A DNA stretch of 64,000 nt from Sulfuricurvum sp. Its GTDB lineage: Bacteria; Campylobacterota; Campylobacteria; Campylobacterales; Sulfurimonadaceae. The translations under genes and the position numbers were made by a program. Below the pieces are notes generated by a model. The model was not told the DNA's origin, ran no database searches, and saw only the letters and a program-made list of their open reading frames with translations. Shown here one piece after another: positions 26,095-34,980 of the stretch. The stretch is from the NCBI GenBank assembly GCA_030693335.1, contig JAUYAU010000015.1, positions 33,857 through 97,856 of the forward strand, given 5' to 3'. The number at the start of each line of letters is the position of its first letter. Position 1 is the stretch's first letter.

Positions 26095-28194
26095 TTAGCT
26101 CTCTTTGAAAAGACGAGCAGTGAGTTGTTGAGCGTAATTTGGAGCCTGTTTTTTGGTGGAATTATACACTTTACTGGTGTGGGTTTCAACAATTTGGTGG
26201 CTGTTAATGATACTGCTGCTTTCATGTTTGAGTTGAACATAGGTACCATCGTTTTGAAGCTCATGCGCCAGAACATTATCGGAAATCTGCAATTGCAGAA
26301 TTTGAAGAAGTTTAGCCGAAGTTTCTTCTCCCTCCACGGGTGTCAGCAATTCAATACGGCGTAAAAGGTTACGCGGCATCCAGTCGGCACTGCTGATGTA
26401 GGTCTGCGGCTTCGAGTGTTTAAAATAAAAGATACGGGCATGTTCAAGGTATTTTCCGATAATCGAGATAACACGGATGTTTTCACTGATTCCTGGGATT
26501 CCTGGGCGAAGACAGCAAATGCCACGGATAATGAGCTGAACTTTAACCCCTGCCATAGAAGCTTTGTAGAGTGCTTTGATGATATCTTCATCAACAAGAG
26601 AATTCATCTTGGCGATAATAACGCCCTCTGCTCCCATGCGTGTTTCATTCTGGATGAGAGAGAGCACTTTTGGTTTTATTTGTGTCGGAGCCATATAGAG
26701 CTCATTGAGTTTCCCTTTTTTACTAAACCCTGTGAGAAAGTGAAAGAAGCGTGTCATATCGTGAGTAATGGCATCGTTGGAAGTCATGTAGCTGATATCG
26801 GTATAGACAGTAGCCGTTGAGGGGTTATAGTTTCCTGTCCCCAGGTGGGCATACTGTTTGAGTTTCCCATCGACACGGCGGGTGATGAGGGCCGCTTTTG
26901 CATGAACCTTGAATCCGGTAATACCATAAATGACATGTGCTCCTGCACTTTCAAGTGCTTTTGCCCAGATGAGGTTATTTTCTTCATCAAAACGGGCTTT
27001 AAGTTCTACCATAACGGTGACTTGTTTACCTGATTCTGCCGCGGCAATCAGTGATTGGACAATGAGTGATTTTGAACCGGCACGATAAAGCGTCATACGG
27101 ATTGAGACGACATCAGGATCTTTAGCTGCTGTTTGGATGAGGCGAACCACGGGTTCAAAACTTTCAAAAGGATGATAGAGGATGAGGTCCTGTTTATCGA
27201 GTATGCTGTATAAGTTATCTTCTGAATTGAGGGGAGGAAGGTTTTGCGGTTTAAAGCTGGGACTTGTCAAATGGGCAAAATCTTTATTTCCTACTACTTC
27301 CCAAAGAGCTCCCAAATTGAGATAGGTTTGGAAACGATAAATGTCATCTTTAAAAACATTGGCATGTCGGTTGAAAAAATTGAGCAGATCGTCATCAGCA
27401 TGATTACTCAATTCCAATCGAACCAACTCCCCTTTTTTACGAAGCTTCAGCCCCTCTTCGAGAATTTCCATAAAATCATCGGCTTCTTCTTCTTCAATCG
27501 CGATATCGGCATTGCGGGTAACACGAAAAGCGGCAAATTTAATGAGCTCATAGCCTGGGAAGAGATCATGGATGTGCTCAGATACAATGCTGCCTATCGG
27601 GACATAAATACGGTTATCGATATCAACAAAACGCGGTAATACACGCGGTATTCGTACAATCCCGTAACGTTCCATATTTGCGTCGTCTTTGTCTCTAAGT
27701 TTGACGATCAAGCCAAAGCTGAGGTTGTTCAAATGGGGAAACGGATGGGTTGCATCCACGGCAATAGGGACGATGACAGGATAGATGTTTTCATAAAAAT
27801 AGCGGTTAAGAATCTGACGTTGAGCCTGAGTGACCTCTTTGTAGGATTTAAAGAAAATACCCTCTTTTTCAAGTTTTGTCATAATTCCTTGGAGACAATG
27901 CTCGACAGCTTGCTGTTCCTTGTGTAAATATTGGCGTATTTCACGAAGCTGGTGTAACGGAGTAAAGCGATCGGCTCCAGAGACATTAACTCCTGCGCTG
28001 AAAAGTTTTTTCAACCCAGCAACACGAATCATATAAAACTCATCGAGATTGGTTCCATAAATTGCAAGAAATTTTAACCGCTCAAAAAGAGGCAGTGATT
28101 CTTCTTGTGCTTGTTTGAGAACACGAGAGTTAAATTGCAGCCACGAGAGCTCACGATTGATATAAAGAGCAGGATCTTTGAGATTATTGACCAT
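26095..28194 (-). CDS. ppk1: Polyphosphate kinase
   Basis: 699 residues, normal for PPK1. The N domain opens with YINRELSWLQFNSRVL, and a central DATHPFPHLNNLSFGL is typical. The phospholipase D-like C1 and C2 domains hold the phosphohistidine region GFKVHAKAALITRR and ARIFYFKHS with DWMPRNLLRRIELLTPV. It makes long-chain polyphosphate from ATP. It is the first gene of the minus-strand run ppk, carbonic anhydrase-like, TRIC-like, mtgA. A minus-strand TATAAT lies at 28226-28231. Confidence 0.96.
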   Translation of the reverse strand: MVNNLKDPALYINRELSWLQFNSRVLKQAQEESLPLFERLKFLAIYGTNLDEFYMIRVAGLKKLFSAGVNVSGADRFTPLHQLREIRQYLHKEQQAVEHCLQGIMTKLEKEGIFFKSYKEVTQAQRQILNRYFYENIYPVIVPIAVDATHPFPHLNNLSFGLIVKLRDKDDANMERYGIVRIPRVLPRFVDIDNRIYVPIGSIVSEHIHDLFPGYELIKFAAFRVTRNADIAIEEEEADDFMEILEEGLKLRKKGELVRLELSNHADDDLLNFFNRHANVFKDDIYRFQTYLNLGALWEVVGNKDFAHLTSPSFKPQNLPPLNSEDNLYSILDKQDLILYHPFESFEPVVRLIQTAAKDPDVVSIRMTLYRAGSKSLIVQSLIAAAESGKQVTVMVELKARFDEENNLIWAKALESAGAHVIYGITGFKVHAKAALITRRVDGKLKQYAHLGTGNYNPSTATVYTDISYMTSNDAITHDMTRFFHFLTGFSKKGKLNELYMAPTQIKPKVLSLIQNETRMGAEGVIIAKMNSLVDEDIIKALYKASMAGVKVQLIIRGICCLRPGIPGISENIRVISIIGKYLEHARIFYFKHSKPQTYISSADWMPRNLLRRIELLTPVEGEETSAKLLQILQLQISDNVLAHELQNDGTYVQLKHESSSIINSHQIVETHTSKVYNSTKKQAPNYAQQLTARLFKES

Positions 28195-28259
28195 TTTGAG
28201 ACACCATTATTGTTATGTTTGTGTGATTATATTATACTTTGATAACAAAAGGGAGTTTT

Positions 28260-28838
28260 ATGAGTGTATTTGCCATTATTATGTTTGCCGCAACACTGTA
28301 TTTTGCGTATCAAATTTTTCGTCATGTCCAATCTTTGGAAGATACATCCTTGGTGCAAAGCGAGAAAAAGACGCCATCTATTGATATTCAAAGTCTTGTT
28401 CGCGAAGCCGATGACGCGTATCAAAACGGAGATTTAAAAACGGCACAGGAAAAATTGGGACAAGGCTATCTTATCCAGCCGGAAAATATAGAGATTTTAA
28501 ATAAATTAGCATTTGTTCATGCTAAACGCGGCGACATTCAGCTGGCCATTGATCTGTATAACCGTTCGTTAAGTATGAATGAAAACGATGATTTGGTGCA
28601 CAATGCACTTGCCTCACTGTATCGCACTCAAGGCTCTTTGATGTTGGCAAAAGAGCATTATGAAAAAGCTTTAATCATAGATGATGCGTATGCAGTTAGC
28701 TATTATAACTATGCCAATCTTTTAGTTGATTTAGGTGAGAAAGAGCAAGCCGAAGCTATGTATTTGCGTGCCATAGAGTTGGACAGTGAGATGACCCAAG
28801 CGCATGAAGCGTTAGAGACGCTAAGGAGAGCTAAGTGA
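28260..28838 (+). CDS. Membrane-anchored TPR protein
   Basis: 192 residues from the ATG at 28260, with AAAGGGAG just upstream. A signal-anchor helix (MSVFAIIMFAATLYFAYQIF) is followed by at least three tetratricopeptide repeats from about residue 50 to 185 (EILNKLAFVHAKRGDIQLA, AVSYYNYANLLVDLGEKE). TPRs serve as protein-binding scaffolds; the partner is unknown. It overlaps the NYN gene by 4 bases and has its own -10 (TATACT, 28233-28238), overlapping the divergent ppk -10. Confidence 0.87.
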   Translation: MSVFAIIMFAATLYFAYQIFRHVQSLEDTSLVQSEKKTPSIDIQSLVREADDAYQNGDLKTAQEKLGQGYLIQPENIEILNKLAFVHAKRGDIQLAIDLYNRSLSMNENDDLVHNALASLYRTQGSLMLAKEHYEKALIIDDAYAVSYYNYANLLVDLGEKEQAEAMYLRAIELDSEMTQAHEALETLRRAK

Positions 28839-29572
28839 ATCAAAATCAAGCACGATTGGCGGTACTCATTGATGCCGATAACTCTCAACCCTCCATTATT
28901 GCAGGGTTACTTGATGAAATCGCATCCCATGGTATTGCCAGCGTCAAGCGTATTTACGGGGACTGGACCGATACGAAACTCAAAGGATGGAAGCATGAGC
29001 TGCTTCAACATGGGTTGCATCCTATGCAGCAGTTCGCGTACACAACAGGGAAAAATGCGACAGACAGTGCCATGATTATTGATGCGATGGATTTACTCTA
29101 TACGAAAAATTTTGACGGTTTTTGCATTGTTTCCAGTGACAGTGATTTCACCCGACTGGCCAGCCGTATACGCGAATCGGGGGTGAAAGTCTATGGATTT
29201 GGAGAACAAAAAACACCCAAATCCTTTATAGGGGCGTGCGATAAATTCATTTATACCGAAAACTTGCGCCGAACGCATACTGCGGTGACGCCAATAGCAA
29301 AGATTAAGCACGATGAGAAAGCTCTTTTGGCCTTGGTGCGCAATGCCGTTGAAGATACGACGAATGAAGCAGGATGGTCGTATATGGGAGCAATCGGACA
29401 AAATTTGATAAACAAACTGCCAGAGTTTGATCCGCGCAGCTACGGGTATAAAAAACTGGTGGACTTAATCGAGGGATTAGGAGAATTTGAATTGAAATAT
29501 TCTGATCCACTATCGGGTTCACAATCAATACATGTCCGACTCAAGCGAAAAAAAAGGAGTTATGAAAAATGA
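28835..29572 (+). CDS. NYN domain (LabA/DUF88) - LOTUS/OST-HTH protein, putative ribonuclease
   Basis: 245 residues, GTG start inside the TPR gene's stop. The NYN (PIN-like) domain spans about 1-150 with the acidic metal residues in AVLIDADNSQ, KNATDSAMIIDAMDLL and IVSSDSDFTRLA. The C-terminal 75 residues look like an OST-HTH/LOTUS module (NLINKLPEFDPRSYGYKKLVDLIE in part), which binds RNA or G-quadruplexes in other proteins. It is likely an RNA nuclease (inference). An ATGA overlap joins it to the NIF3 gene. Confidence 0.88.
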   Translation: MNQNQARLAVLIDADNSQPSIIAGLLDEIASHGIASVKRIYGDWTDTKLKGWKHELLQHGLHPMQQFAYTTGKNATDSAMIIDAMDLLYTKNFDGFCIVSSDSDFTRLASRIRESGVKVYGFGEQKTPKSFIGACDKFIYTENLRRTHTAVTPIAKIKHDEKALLALVRNAVEDTTNEAGWSYMGAIGQNLINKLPEFDPRSYGYKKLVDLIEGLGEFELKYSDPLSGSQSIHVRLKRKKRSYEK

Positions 29573-30291
29573 CGGTTCAAGAAATCTACACCTTTTTAGA
29601 CGCACTTTCCCCTTTTGTACTTCAGGAGAGTTGGGACAATTCAGGATTACTAGTAGGCGACTTTACACAAGAGATTAGTACGGTCATCCTATCCATTGAC
29701 ATAGATGAGGGCTTGATCGAGTCTATGCCGGACAATGCGTTGCTAATAACGCATCACCCTATTATTTTCGGAGGGCTTAAACAGCTCAAATTTAATCAAT
29801 ACCCTGCGAAGCTTATAGCCCCAATGATACGTAAAAATATTACGAACATTGCCATGCATACTAATTTTGATCAAACTCACCTCAATGAATACGTTGCAAG
29901 TAAAGTATTGGGGTATGAAATTATTGCAAAAGAAGGATTTGTGGCGTATTTAGGAGTAGATGAACCTTTCGATGTATTTGCACAAAAAATCAAAATGGCA
30001 TTAGGACTCAAGCACATCCATACGGTTCAATGTCACGATCACATTAAAACCTGTGCATTGGTAACGGGTTCAGGGGCATCGCTAATGCGCAATATTGAAG
30101 CCGATTGTTTTTTGACAGGTGACATAAAATATCACGATGCAATGGAAGCCAAAACTCTTGGATTGTCGATGATGGATATCGGACATTATGAAAGTGAACG
30201 CTATTTTGGAGAGATATTGGCAACACACTTGGAAAAATTAGGATTGAGTGTTATAATTTCACCATCGAAAAACCCCTTCACCTATCATTGA
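29569..30291 (+). CDS. NIF3 / DUF34 family metal-binding protein
   Basis: 240 residues. The family motifs are present: WDNSGLLVGD near the N-terminus, ITHHPIIFGGLK, AMHTNFDQ and a late DIGHYESERYFGE that supplies metal ligands. Often labelled GTP cyclohydrolase I type 2 homologue, but the function is unproven. It is followed by the Zn ribbon gene, the order seen at Cj0705-Cj0706. Confidence 0.92.
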   Translation: MTVQEIYTFLDALSPFVLQESWDNSGLLVGDFTQEISTVILSIDIDEGLIESMPDNALLITHHPIIFGGLKQLKFNQYPAKLIAPMIRKNITNIAMHTNFDQTHLNEYVASKVLGYEIIAKEGFVAYLGVDEPFDVFAQKIKMALGLKHIHTVQCHDHIKTCALVTGSGASLMRNIEADCFLTGDIKYHDAMEAKTLGLSMMDIGHYESERYFGEILATHLEKLGLSVIISPSKNPFTYH

Positions 30292-30318
30292 GTAGTGGGA
30301 CCTCCGAAAAGGAAACTT

Positions 30319-31044
30319 ATGAACAAACATTTAGAACAGCTTATCGACCTTTCGTTGATAGACAAAGAGATCGATGCGTTCGAACCGCAAATCGAAGAGG
30401 CAAACCTCCAGTATGATGCACTTTTGGCAACAAAAAGTTCACTTGTAAATGAAATTGCAACACTCTCTGATGAGATCAAGGATGAGCAAATCAAGAAGCA
30501 AAAAAATGAGCTTCACCTTGCAGAATTATCGGCTAAATTGGAAGAAAACAGCAAGAAAAGTGCTGAGATAAAAACCGAACGTGAAATGAAATCACTTCAG
30601 CTTGAAGAAGAAATTGCCAAAGAGCAAGTTAATTTCGCCAATGAAGAGATTGATCGTTTGGAAAAACTCATTGCCCATAAGCAAACGAAAATTGACGAGC
30701 TTTCTGCTAAAGAAGCAGAAGTTGAAGGAAAACTTTCGGGTGTTAAAGCAGATGTTGATGTCAAATTGGCAAAAATTGATGCAGACCGCAAGGTGATTTT
30801 TGCGAAAAAAGAGATTTTGGTTGCTGCTATGAACCAAAAAGGACTTTCATTCTACCAAAAAATTCGCCGTTGGGCTAAAAACTCAACTGCGGTTCCTGTA
30901 CGTAATCAAGCGTGTATGGGATGTTATATGGCTTTGAGTGATAAAGTCTATGCAGAAGTTATCAAAGGTGAAGAGATTACAACCTGCCCGCATTGCGGAC
31001 GTTTGTTGTATCTTGAGCCTAATGCTGAAGAGATTGGGGCGTAA
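30319..31044 (+). CDS. Coiled-coil protein with C-terminal C4 zinc ribbon
   Basis: 241 residues from the ATG at 30319, with AAAAGGA at 30307-30313; a GTG at 30295 is weaker. Residues 1-170 are almost continuous coiled coil (rich in E, K, L, A). The C-terminus carries C-x2-C pairs in ACMGCYM and TCPHCGRLLYLEP, a C4 zinc ribbon of the type found in CT398-like proteins. CT398 and homologues have been tied to sigma-54 or secretion partners; the role here is unknown. It lies upstream of waaA. Confidence 0.88.
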   Translation: MNKHLEQLIDLSLIDKEIDAFEPQIEEANLQYDALLATKSSLVNEIATLSDEIKDEQIKKQKNELHLAELSAKLEENSKKSAEIKTEREMKSLQLEEEIAKEQVNFANEEIDRLEKLIAHKQTKIDELSAKEAEVEGKLSGVKADVDVKLAKIDADRKVIFAKKEILVAAMNQKGLSFYQKIRRWAKNSTAVPVRNQACMGCYMALSDKVYAEVIKGEEITTCPHCGRLLYLEPNAEEIGA

Positions 31045-31052
31045 AGCCTTTC

Positions 31053-32213
31053 GTGAAGGTATTTGACCTTTTTTATACCTTATTAGCCGTAATACTTTTT
31101 ATTACGGCTTTTCCCTTTCTCCTTTTACTCTCCTTTAAAAAAAAGTATCGTCATTCGATTCCTGCTCGATTTTTTTTATGGAAGAACCCTTCTTTTAAAC
31201 CGCATGATATTTGGTTTCATGTCTGCTCGCTGGGTGAAGCAAAAGCGATTGCTCCGTTGATCGAGTTATTGGGTGATGCTAAAGTTGCGATTACGACGAT
31301 TACGCATACGGGTTATGAAGCGGCATTGAAATATCCGGGACAGGTGCGGTATCTTCCGTATGAATTTTGGCTGTGGATTTGGGTACGAACACCGAAAATT
31401 GTAGTTGTTTTGGAAGCAGAGTTTTGGTATTTGTTGTTTCGTATTGCCCATGCACGAGGTTCGCGTGTGGTTGCACTCAATGCGCGTATCAGTGAGCGAA
31501 GTTTTCCTAAATACTATCGAATGCGATGGTTTTATAAACGATTGCTCTCCCAGTGCGATCGTATTTTTTGTCAAAGTACGGAGGATATGGTTCGTTTTAT
31601 TGCATTGGGAGCCACCAATGTTGAGGTGCTGGGCAATATCAAGCTGGCACAGAAAATTGTTGCTACCAAAGAATATCCAAAACCGGCGTGTACGTTGATA
31701 GTAGCAGCAAGTACGCACGAGGGAGAAGAAGAGCCTATTGTCAATGGCTTTTTGGCGTATAAAGAACATAATCCTGATGCAAAACTGTTGGTTGTCCCGC
31801 GTCATCCGGAACGGTTTGAAAAAGTTTTTGGATTAATCCAAAAAACAGCACCGCTTATGAGCTGTGTTCGTTGGAGTGATTCACAAAAGTTTCAAAGTGA
31901 TATTACGCTTGTAGATGCAATGGGGGAACTTAACAATCTCTATGCAATTAGTGATGTGGCGATTCTTGGGGGAGCATTTGCCTCTGTTGGTGGACATAAT
32001 CCGCTTGAACCGGCCACATTTGGATGTAAAATTATTACCGGGGAACATATTTTTTCACAGCGCGAGCTGTTAAAATATGTCCATCATGTGCAATTTGTTG
32101 CACCGGAGGGTATTTCAAAAGCATTAGCGGATGCTCAGACACTCCCTCCTTCACATGTTGATGAAACGATTGACTTAAATCGTCTTGTTGATTATTTAAA
32201 AACGGAGAATTGA
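31053..32213 (+). CDS. waaA: 3-deoxy-D-manno-octulosonic acid (Kdo) transferase
   Basis: 386 residues, GTG start. An N-terminal membrane anchor (LLAVILFITAFPFLLLLSF) precedes two GT-B halves. Family marks: WFHVCSLGEAKAIAPLIE with the catalytic Glu, NARISERSFPKYY, VVPRHPERFE and GGHNPLEPA near the C-terminus. It adds Kdo to lipid IVA at the inner membrane. It works downstream of LpxC, also in this window. It overlaps the pseudouridine synthase stop/start region by a few bases. Confidence 0.95.
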   Translation: MKVFDLFYTLLAVILFITAFPFLLLLSFKKKYRHSIPARFFLWKNPSFKPHDIWFHVCSLGEAKAIAPLIELLGDAKVAITTITHTGYEAALKYPGQVRYLPYEFWLWIWVRTPKIVVVLEAEFWYLLFRIAHARGSRVVALNARISERSFPKYYRMRWFYKRLLSQCDRIFCQSTEDMVRFIALGATNVEVLGNIKLAQKIVATKEYPKPACTLIVAASTHEGEEEPIVNGFLAYKEHNPDAKLLVVPRHPERFEKVFGLIQKTAPLMSCVRWSDSQKFQSDITLVDAMGELNNLYAISDVAILGGAFASVGGHNPLEPATFGCKIITGEHIFSQRELLKYVHHVQFVAPEGISKALADAQTLPPSHVDETIDLNRLVDYLKTEN

Positions 32214-32215
32214 TT

Positions 32216-32950
32216 ATGAAAGAAAAAGCCTATAAATTATTATCAGCACAAGAGGGAATTTCCAATTCCGAAGCAAAGTCACTGATTGACCGCGGTTTGG
32301 TCTATGTAGGGAATTCAAAAGTAATGATTGCACGCGGTGAGATCAGCCCAAAAACCTCTTTTATTGTCCAAAAGGTCGAAAAAGTACGCCCCATTTTTGA
32401 AAATGATGACATGATCGTTGTTGATAAACCGGCATTTGTTAACTCAGATGAGATAGAGAGACAATTCAAGGGATCGCAATTGTTGCATCGTCTTGATCGT
32501 GAAACCAGCGGTGTATTAATGCTGGTTAAAAATGAAGAGTTTCGCCTCAAAGCGATTCAAGCCTTTAAAAAAGACGAAGTCTACAAAGAGTACGTGGCAT
32601 GGGTAGATGGAATCGTGAGCGAACCGTTTATCATTGATCAGCCGCTTATCACTGAAAAAGTAGGGAATAAAGCTTATACTAAAGTTTCTAAAAAAGGGAA
32701 GCCTGCAATTACTGAAGTAACCCCGCTTATTGTATCGGGTAAAAAGACCAAGGTACAGCTGATCATCCATCATGGACGTACCCATCAAATCCGTGCCCAT
32801 CTTAAATACGCAGCATTTCCGATAGTAGGGGATGAAAGTTACGGCGGACGTCCGTCCAAAAGGGTGATGCTGCACGCTCGTAAAGTAATCCTAATGGGAC
32901 GTACTTTTGAAGCACAGGAACCGAAGGTATTTGACCACTTCGGTAATTAA
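32216..32950 (+). CDS. RluA-family RNA pseudouridine synthase
   Basis: 244 residues from the ATG at 32216, with AACGGAG 8 bases upstream; a TTG at 32210 is in frame. An N-terminal S4-like part (about 1-50) is followed by the catalytic domain with the Asp in LLHRLDRETSGVLML, then HHGRTHQIRAHLKYAAFPIVGD. It isomerises uridine in rRNA or tRNA; the target base cannot be read from sequence. It is placed between waaA and ffh as in C. jejuni (Cj0708). Confidence 0.93.
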   Translation: MKEKAYKLLSAQEGISNSEAKSLIDRGLVYVGNSKVMIARGEISPKTSFIVQKVEKVRPIFENDDMIVVDKPAFVNSDEIERQFKGSQLLHRLDRETSGVLMLVKNEEFRLKAIQAFKKDEVYKEYVAWVDGIVSEPFIIDQPLITEKVGNKAYTKVSKKGKPAITEVTPLIVSGKKTKVQLIIHHGRTHQIRAHLKYAAFPIVGDESYGGRPSKRVMLHARKVILMGRTFEAQEPKVFDHFGN

Positions 32951-32979
32951 TTGACGACAAAGTAACACTTAGGTATAAT
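32951..32979 (+). promoter_or_regulatory. Sigma-70 promoter of ffh
   Basis: TTGACG at 32951-32956, a 17-base spacer and TATAAT at 32974-32979, a near-consensus promoter. It lies immediately after the pseudouridine synthase stop and 45 bases before the ffh start codon. It is one of the few promoters in this window with a good -35. Confidence 0.8.
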
Positions 32980-33023
32980 GCGAAACTTTTTAGACCCTGT
33001 AGCGGCGCGATTTAGGAGCATAT

Positions 33024-34370
33024 GTGTTTGAAACACTGACAGAATCATTTACATCAGCAATACGCAAAATTCGTTTTCATGACGATGAAAAAGCACTCAC
33101 CAAAGCATTGGGGGAGCTTAAAAAAGCACTTTTAAAAGCGGATGTACACCATAAAGTAGTCAAAGACTTGATTGATTCGGTTGAAATCAAGACCAAGATG
33201 GCGGCTATCGGTAAAGATCAGTTCCTAGACGCCCTGCGCAGTTCATTGTATGAACTATTACATGTCAAAGGAAATGCAGGTTTTGTCTATGCGCCTGTCT
33301 CTCCAACGGTTATTTTGATGACCGGATTGCAAGGTTCTGGGAAAACAACCACAACAGGAAAATTAGCTAACTTTTTAAAAGTACGGCAGAAAAAACGTGT
33401 ATTGGTAGTTGCCGCTGACCTTCAGCGTCTTGCCGCAGTTGAACAGCTACGACAGGTGTGTGCTTCAATCGAAGTAGAGCTGTACGCGGATGAAACGAGT
33501 AAAAATCCGGTTGATGTAGTGAAAGCAGCGCTTGAACACGCTAAAAAAGCATTGGTAGACGTAGTATTGATCGATACTGCAGGACGCTTGGCGATTGATG
33601 ATGCACTTATGGGTGAGTTGGCCGAAGTCAAACGTGCGGCAAACCCTCATGAAATTTTCTACGTAGCGGATTCGATGAGCGGTCAAGATGCCGTTCGTAC
33701 CGCAGAAAGTTTTAACGAAAAAATTGGCATTGACGGGGTTATCCTTACCAAATACGATGGGGATTCCAAAGGCGGTGTCGCGTTAGGCATCGCTTCTCAG
33801 ATACAGGTTCCGTTGCGCTTTATTGGTGCGGGTGAAAAGATGGAAGATCTTGAGATCTTTTTGCCGGATCGTATCGTTAACCGTTTGATGGGTTTAGGTG
33901 ATATTGAAGGTCTTGCTGAGCGTACCTCGTCGATCATTGATGAAAAAAAAGCAAAAGAGCTTAACCGCAAGATCAAAAAAGGCGAGTTTAACTTCAACGA
34001 CTTTTTAGAGCAGATGGAAAGCCTCAAAAAAATGGGGAGCATGAAATCGATCATGGGTATGATCCCAGGTATGAGCGGTATGGCATCGGCCCTTAAAGAT
34101 TTCGATATGGAAAACTCAGGCGAATTGAAAAAAATCAAAGCGCTTGTTTCTTCAATGACAATGAAAGAGCGTGAAGATCCAGAACTGCTTAATAATGCAC
34201 GAAAGGCTCGTATTGCCAAGGGATGTGGTTTGAGTGTTGTGGATGTTAACCGTATTTTGAAGCAATTTAAAAATGCCTCTAAAATGGCAAAACGTTTTTC
34301 GGGAAAAAAAGGGATGCAGGACCTTCAGAATATGATGGGTCAGATGCAAAGCGGTCGTCCGCAACGATAA
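33024..34370 (+). CDS. ffh: Signal recognition particle protein Ffh (SRP54)
   Basis: 448 residues, GTG start with TTTAGGAG upstream. N domain to about 90, G domain with GLQGSGKTTTTGKLA (G1), DLQRLAAVEQL (G2), DTAGRLAIDD (G3) and TKYDGDSKGG (G4). The methionine-rich M domain (about 300-448, e.g. MGSMKSIMGMIPGMSGMA) binds signal sequences and 4.5S RNA. G2 has LQR where most Ffh have TYR or CQR. It targets membrane proteins to FtsY and Sec. Confidence 0.97.
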   Translation: MFETLTESFTSAIRKIRFHDDEKALTKALGELKKALLKADVHHKVVKDLIDSVEIKTKMAAIGKDQFLDALRSSLYELLHVKGNAGFVYAPVSPTVILMTGLQGSGKTTTTGKLANFLKVRQKKRVLVVAADLQRLAAVEQLRQVCASIEVELYADETSKNPVDVVKAALEHAKKALVDVVLIDTAGRLAIDDALMGELAEVKRAANPHEIFYVADSMSGQDAVRTAESFNEKIGIDGVILTKYDGDSKGGVALGIASQIQVPLRFIGAGEKMEDLEIFLPDRIVNRLMGLGDIEGLAERTSSIIDEKKAKELNRKIKKGEFNFNDFLEQMESLKKMGSMKSIMGMIPGMSGMASALKDFDMENSGELKKIKALVSSMTMKEREDPELLNNARKARIAKGCGLSVVDVNRILKQFKNASKMAKRFSGKKGMQDLQNMMGQMQSGRPQR

Positions 34371-34377
34371 ACCGAAT

Positions 34378-34474
34378 GTTAAGCAGGGGATTTTTAGAAA
34401 TCTCCAACTTAGCGTTCCAGCAGTTTAGAGGTTTCTTTTTGCTTTTGTGGGCAAAACACTCTTCTAAGGTACTG
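34378..34474 (+). ncRNA. Structured RNA leader between ffh and rpsP
   Basis: Two folded elements are readable by eye. The first (34378-34413) is a nested hairpin: GTTAAG/CTTAGC outer stem, a 2x2 internal loop, a GGGGATTT/AAATCTCC inner stem and a TTAG tetraloop. The second (34421-34474) pairs CAGT/ACTG and TTAGA/TCTAA around an inner TTTTGC/GCAAAA hairpin. No U tract follows the first stem, so a simple terminator is not obvious. It could be a terminator/antiterminator or a ribosomal protein leader for rpsP. I match it to no known family. Confidence 0.45.
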
Positions 34475-34507
34475 TGCGTTAAAAAATAATTACAACAAGG
34501 ATATAAC

Positions 34508-34738
34508 ATGGCAACAGTCATTCGCTTAACCCGTATGGGACGTAAAAAACAACCTTTCTATCGTATCGCAGTAACGGACAGCCGTAAGCGTCGTGATGGT
34601 GGTTGGATTGAATTAATCGGTTATTACAACCCAATGACAGAACCTTCAACGGTTAAAGTTGATGAAGAGCGTCTTGCGTATTGGATGAGTGTTGGTGCTC
34701 AGTTGTCTGATCGCGTTAAAAAAATTACAGGTAAGTAA
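34508..34738 (+). CDS. rpsP: 30S ribosomal protein S16
   Basis: 76 residues, standard S16. It begins [20 protein letters not shown] and has [21 protein letters not shown] lies 6 bases before the ATG. It heads the block rpsP-KH-rimM-trmD-rplS, whose genes overlap or abut. Confidence 0.98.
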   Translation: MATVIRLTRMGRKKQPFYRIAVTDSRKRRDGGWIELIGYYNPMTEPSTVKVDEERLAYWMSVGAQLSDRVKKITGK

Positions 34739-34740
34739 TT

Positions 34741-34980
34741 ATGGTAGCCGACTTCGTCGCCGGATTCGCGCGATTGATCGCGTCTTATCCTGAAGAGATC
34801 AGGGTAGATACATATGAGGGCGATGAAGTAACTGAGATTGTACTGCACGCTAATCAAGCGGATGTAGGCAAACTTATAGGCAAAGAGGGCAAGATGATTG
34901 GTGCGATTAAAACCGTTATTTCAGGCTGTAAAGCCAAAGATGGTAAGAGTTACCGTATCAATGTCGAACCGATTTCGTAA
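34741..34980 (+). CDS. KH domain RNA-binding protein (KhpA-like)
   Basis: 79 residues, a single KH fold with the GKLIGKEGKMIGAIKTVI loop (G-x-x-G). It belongs to the KhpA (YlqC) family found between rpsP and rimM; in Gram-positives it pairs with KhpB and affects cell size and sRNA. It starts 2 bases after rpsP and overlaps rimM by 20 bases. Confidence 0.93.
   Translation: MVADFVAGFARLIASYPEEIRVDTYEGDEVTEIVLHANQADVGKLIGKEGKMIGAIKTVISGCKAKDGKSYRINVEPIS

Noticed and set aside
31266..31805. 179-codon antisense open frame within waaA
   Set aside because: Complement of the conserved WaaA coding sequence.
34371..34507. Signal recognition particle 4.5S RNA next to ffh
   Set aside because: The conserved GGAAGG-type tetraloop region of SRP RNA is absent and the fold is different.
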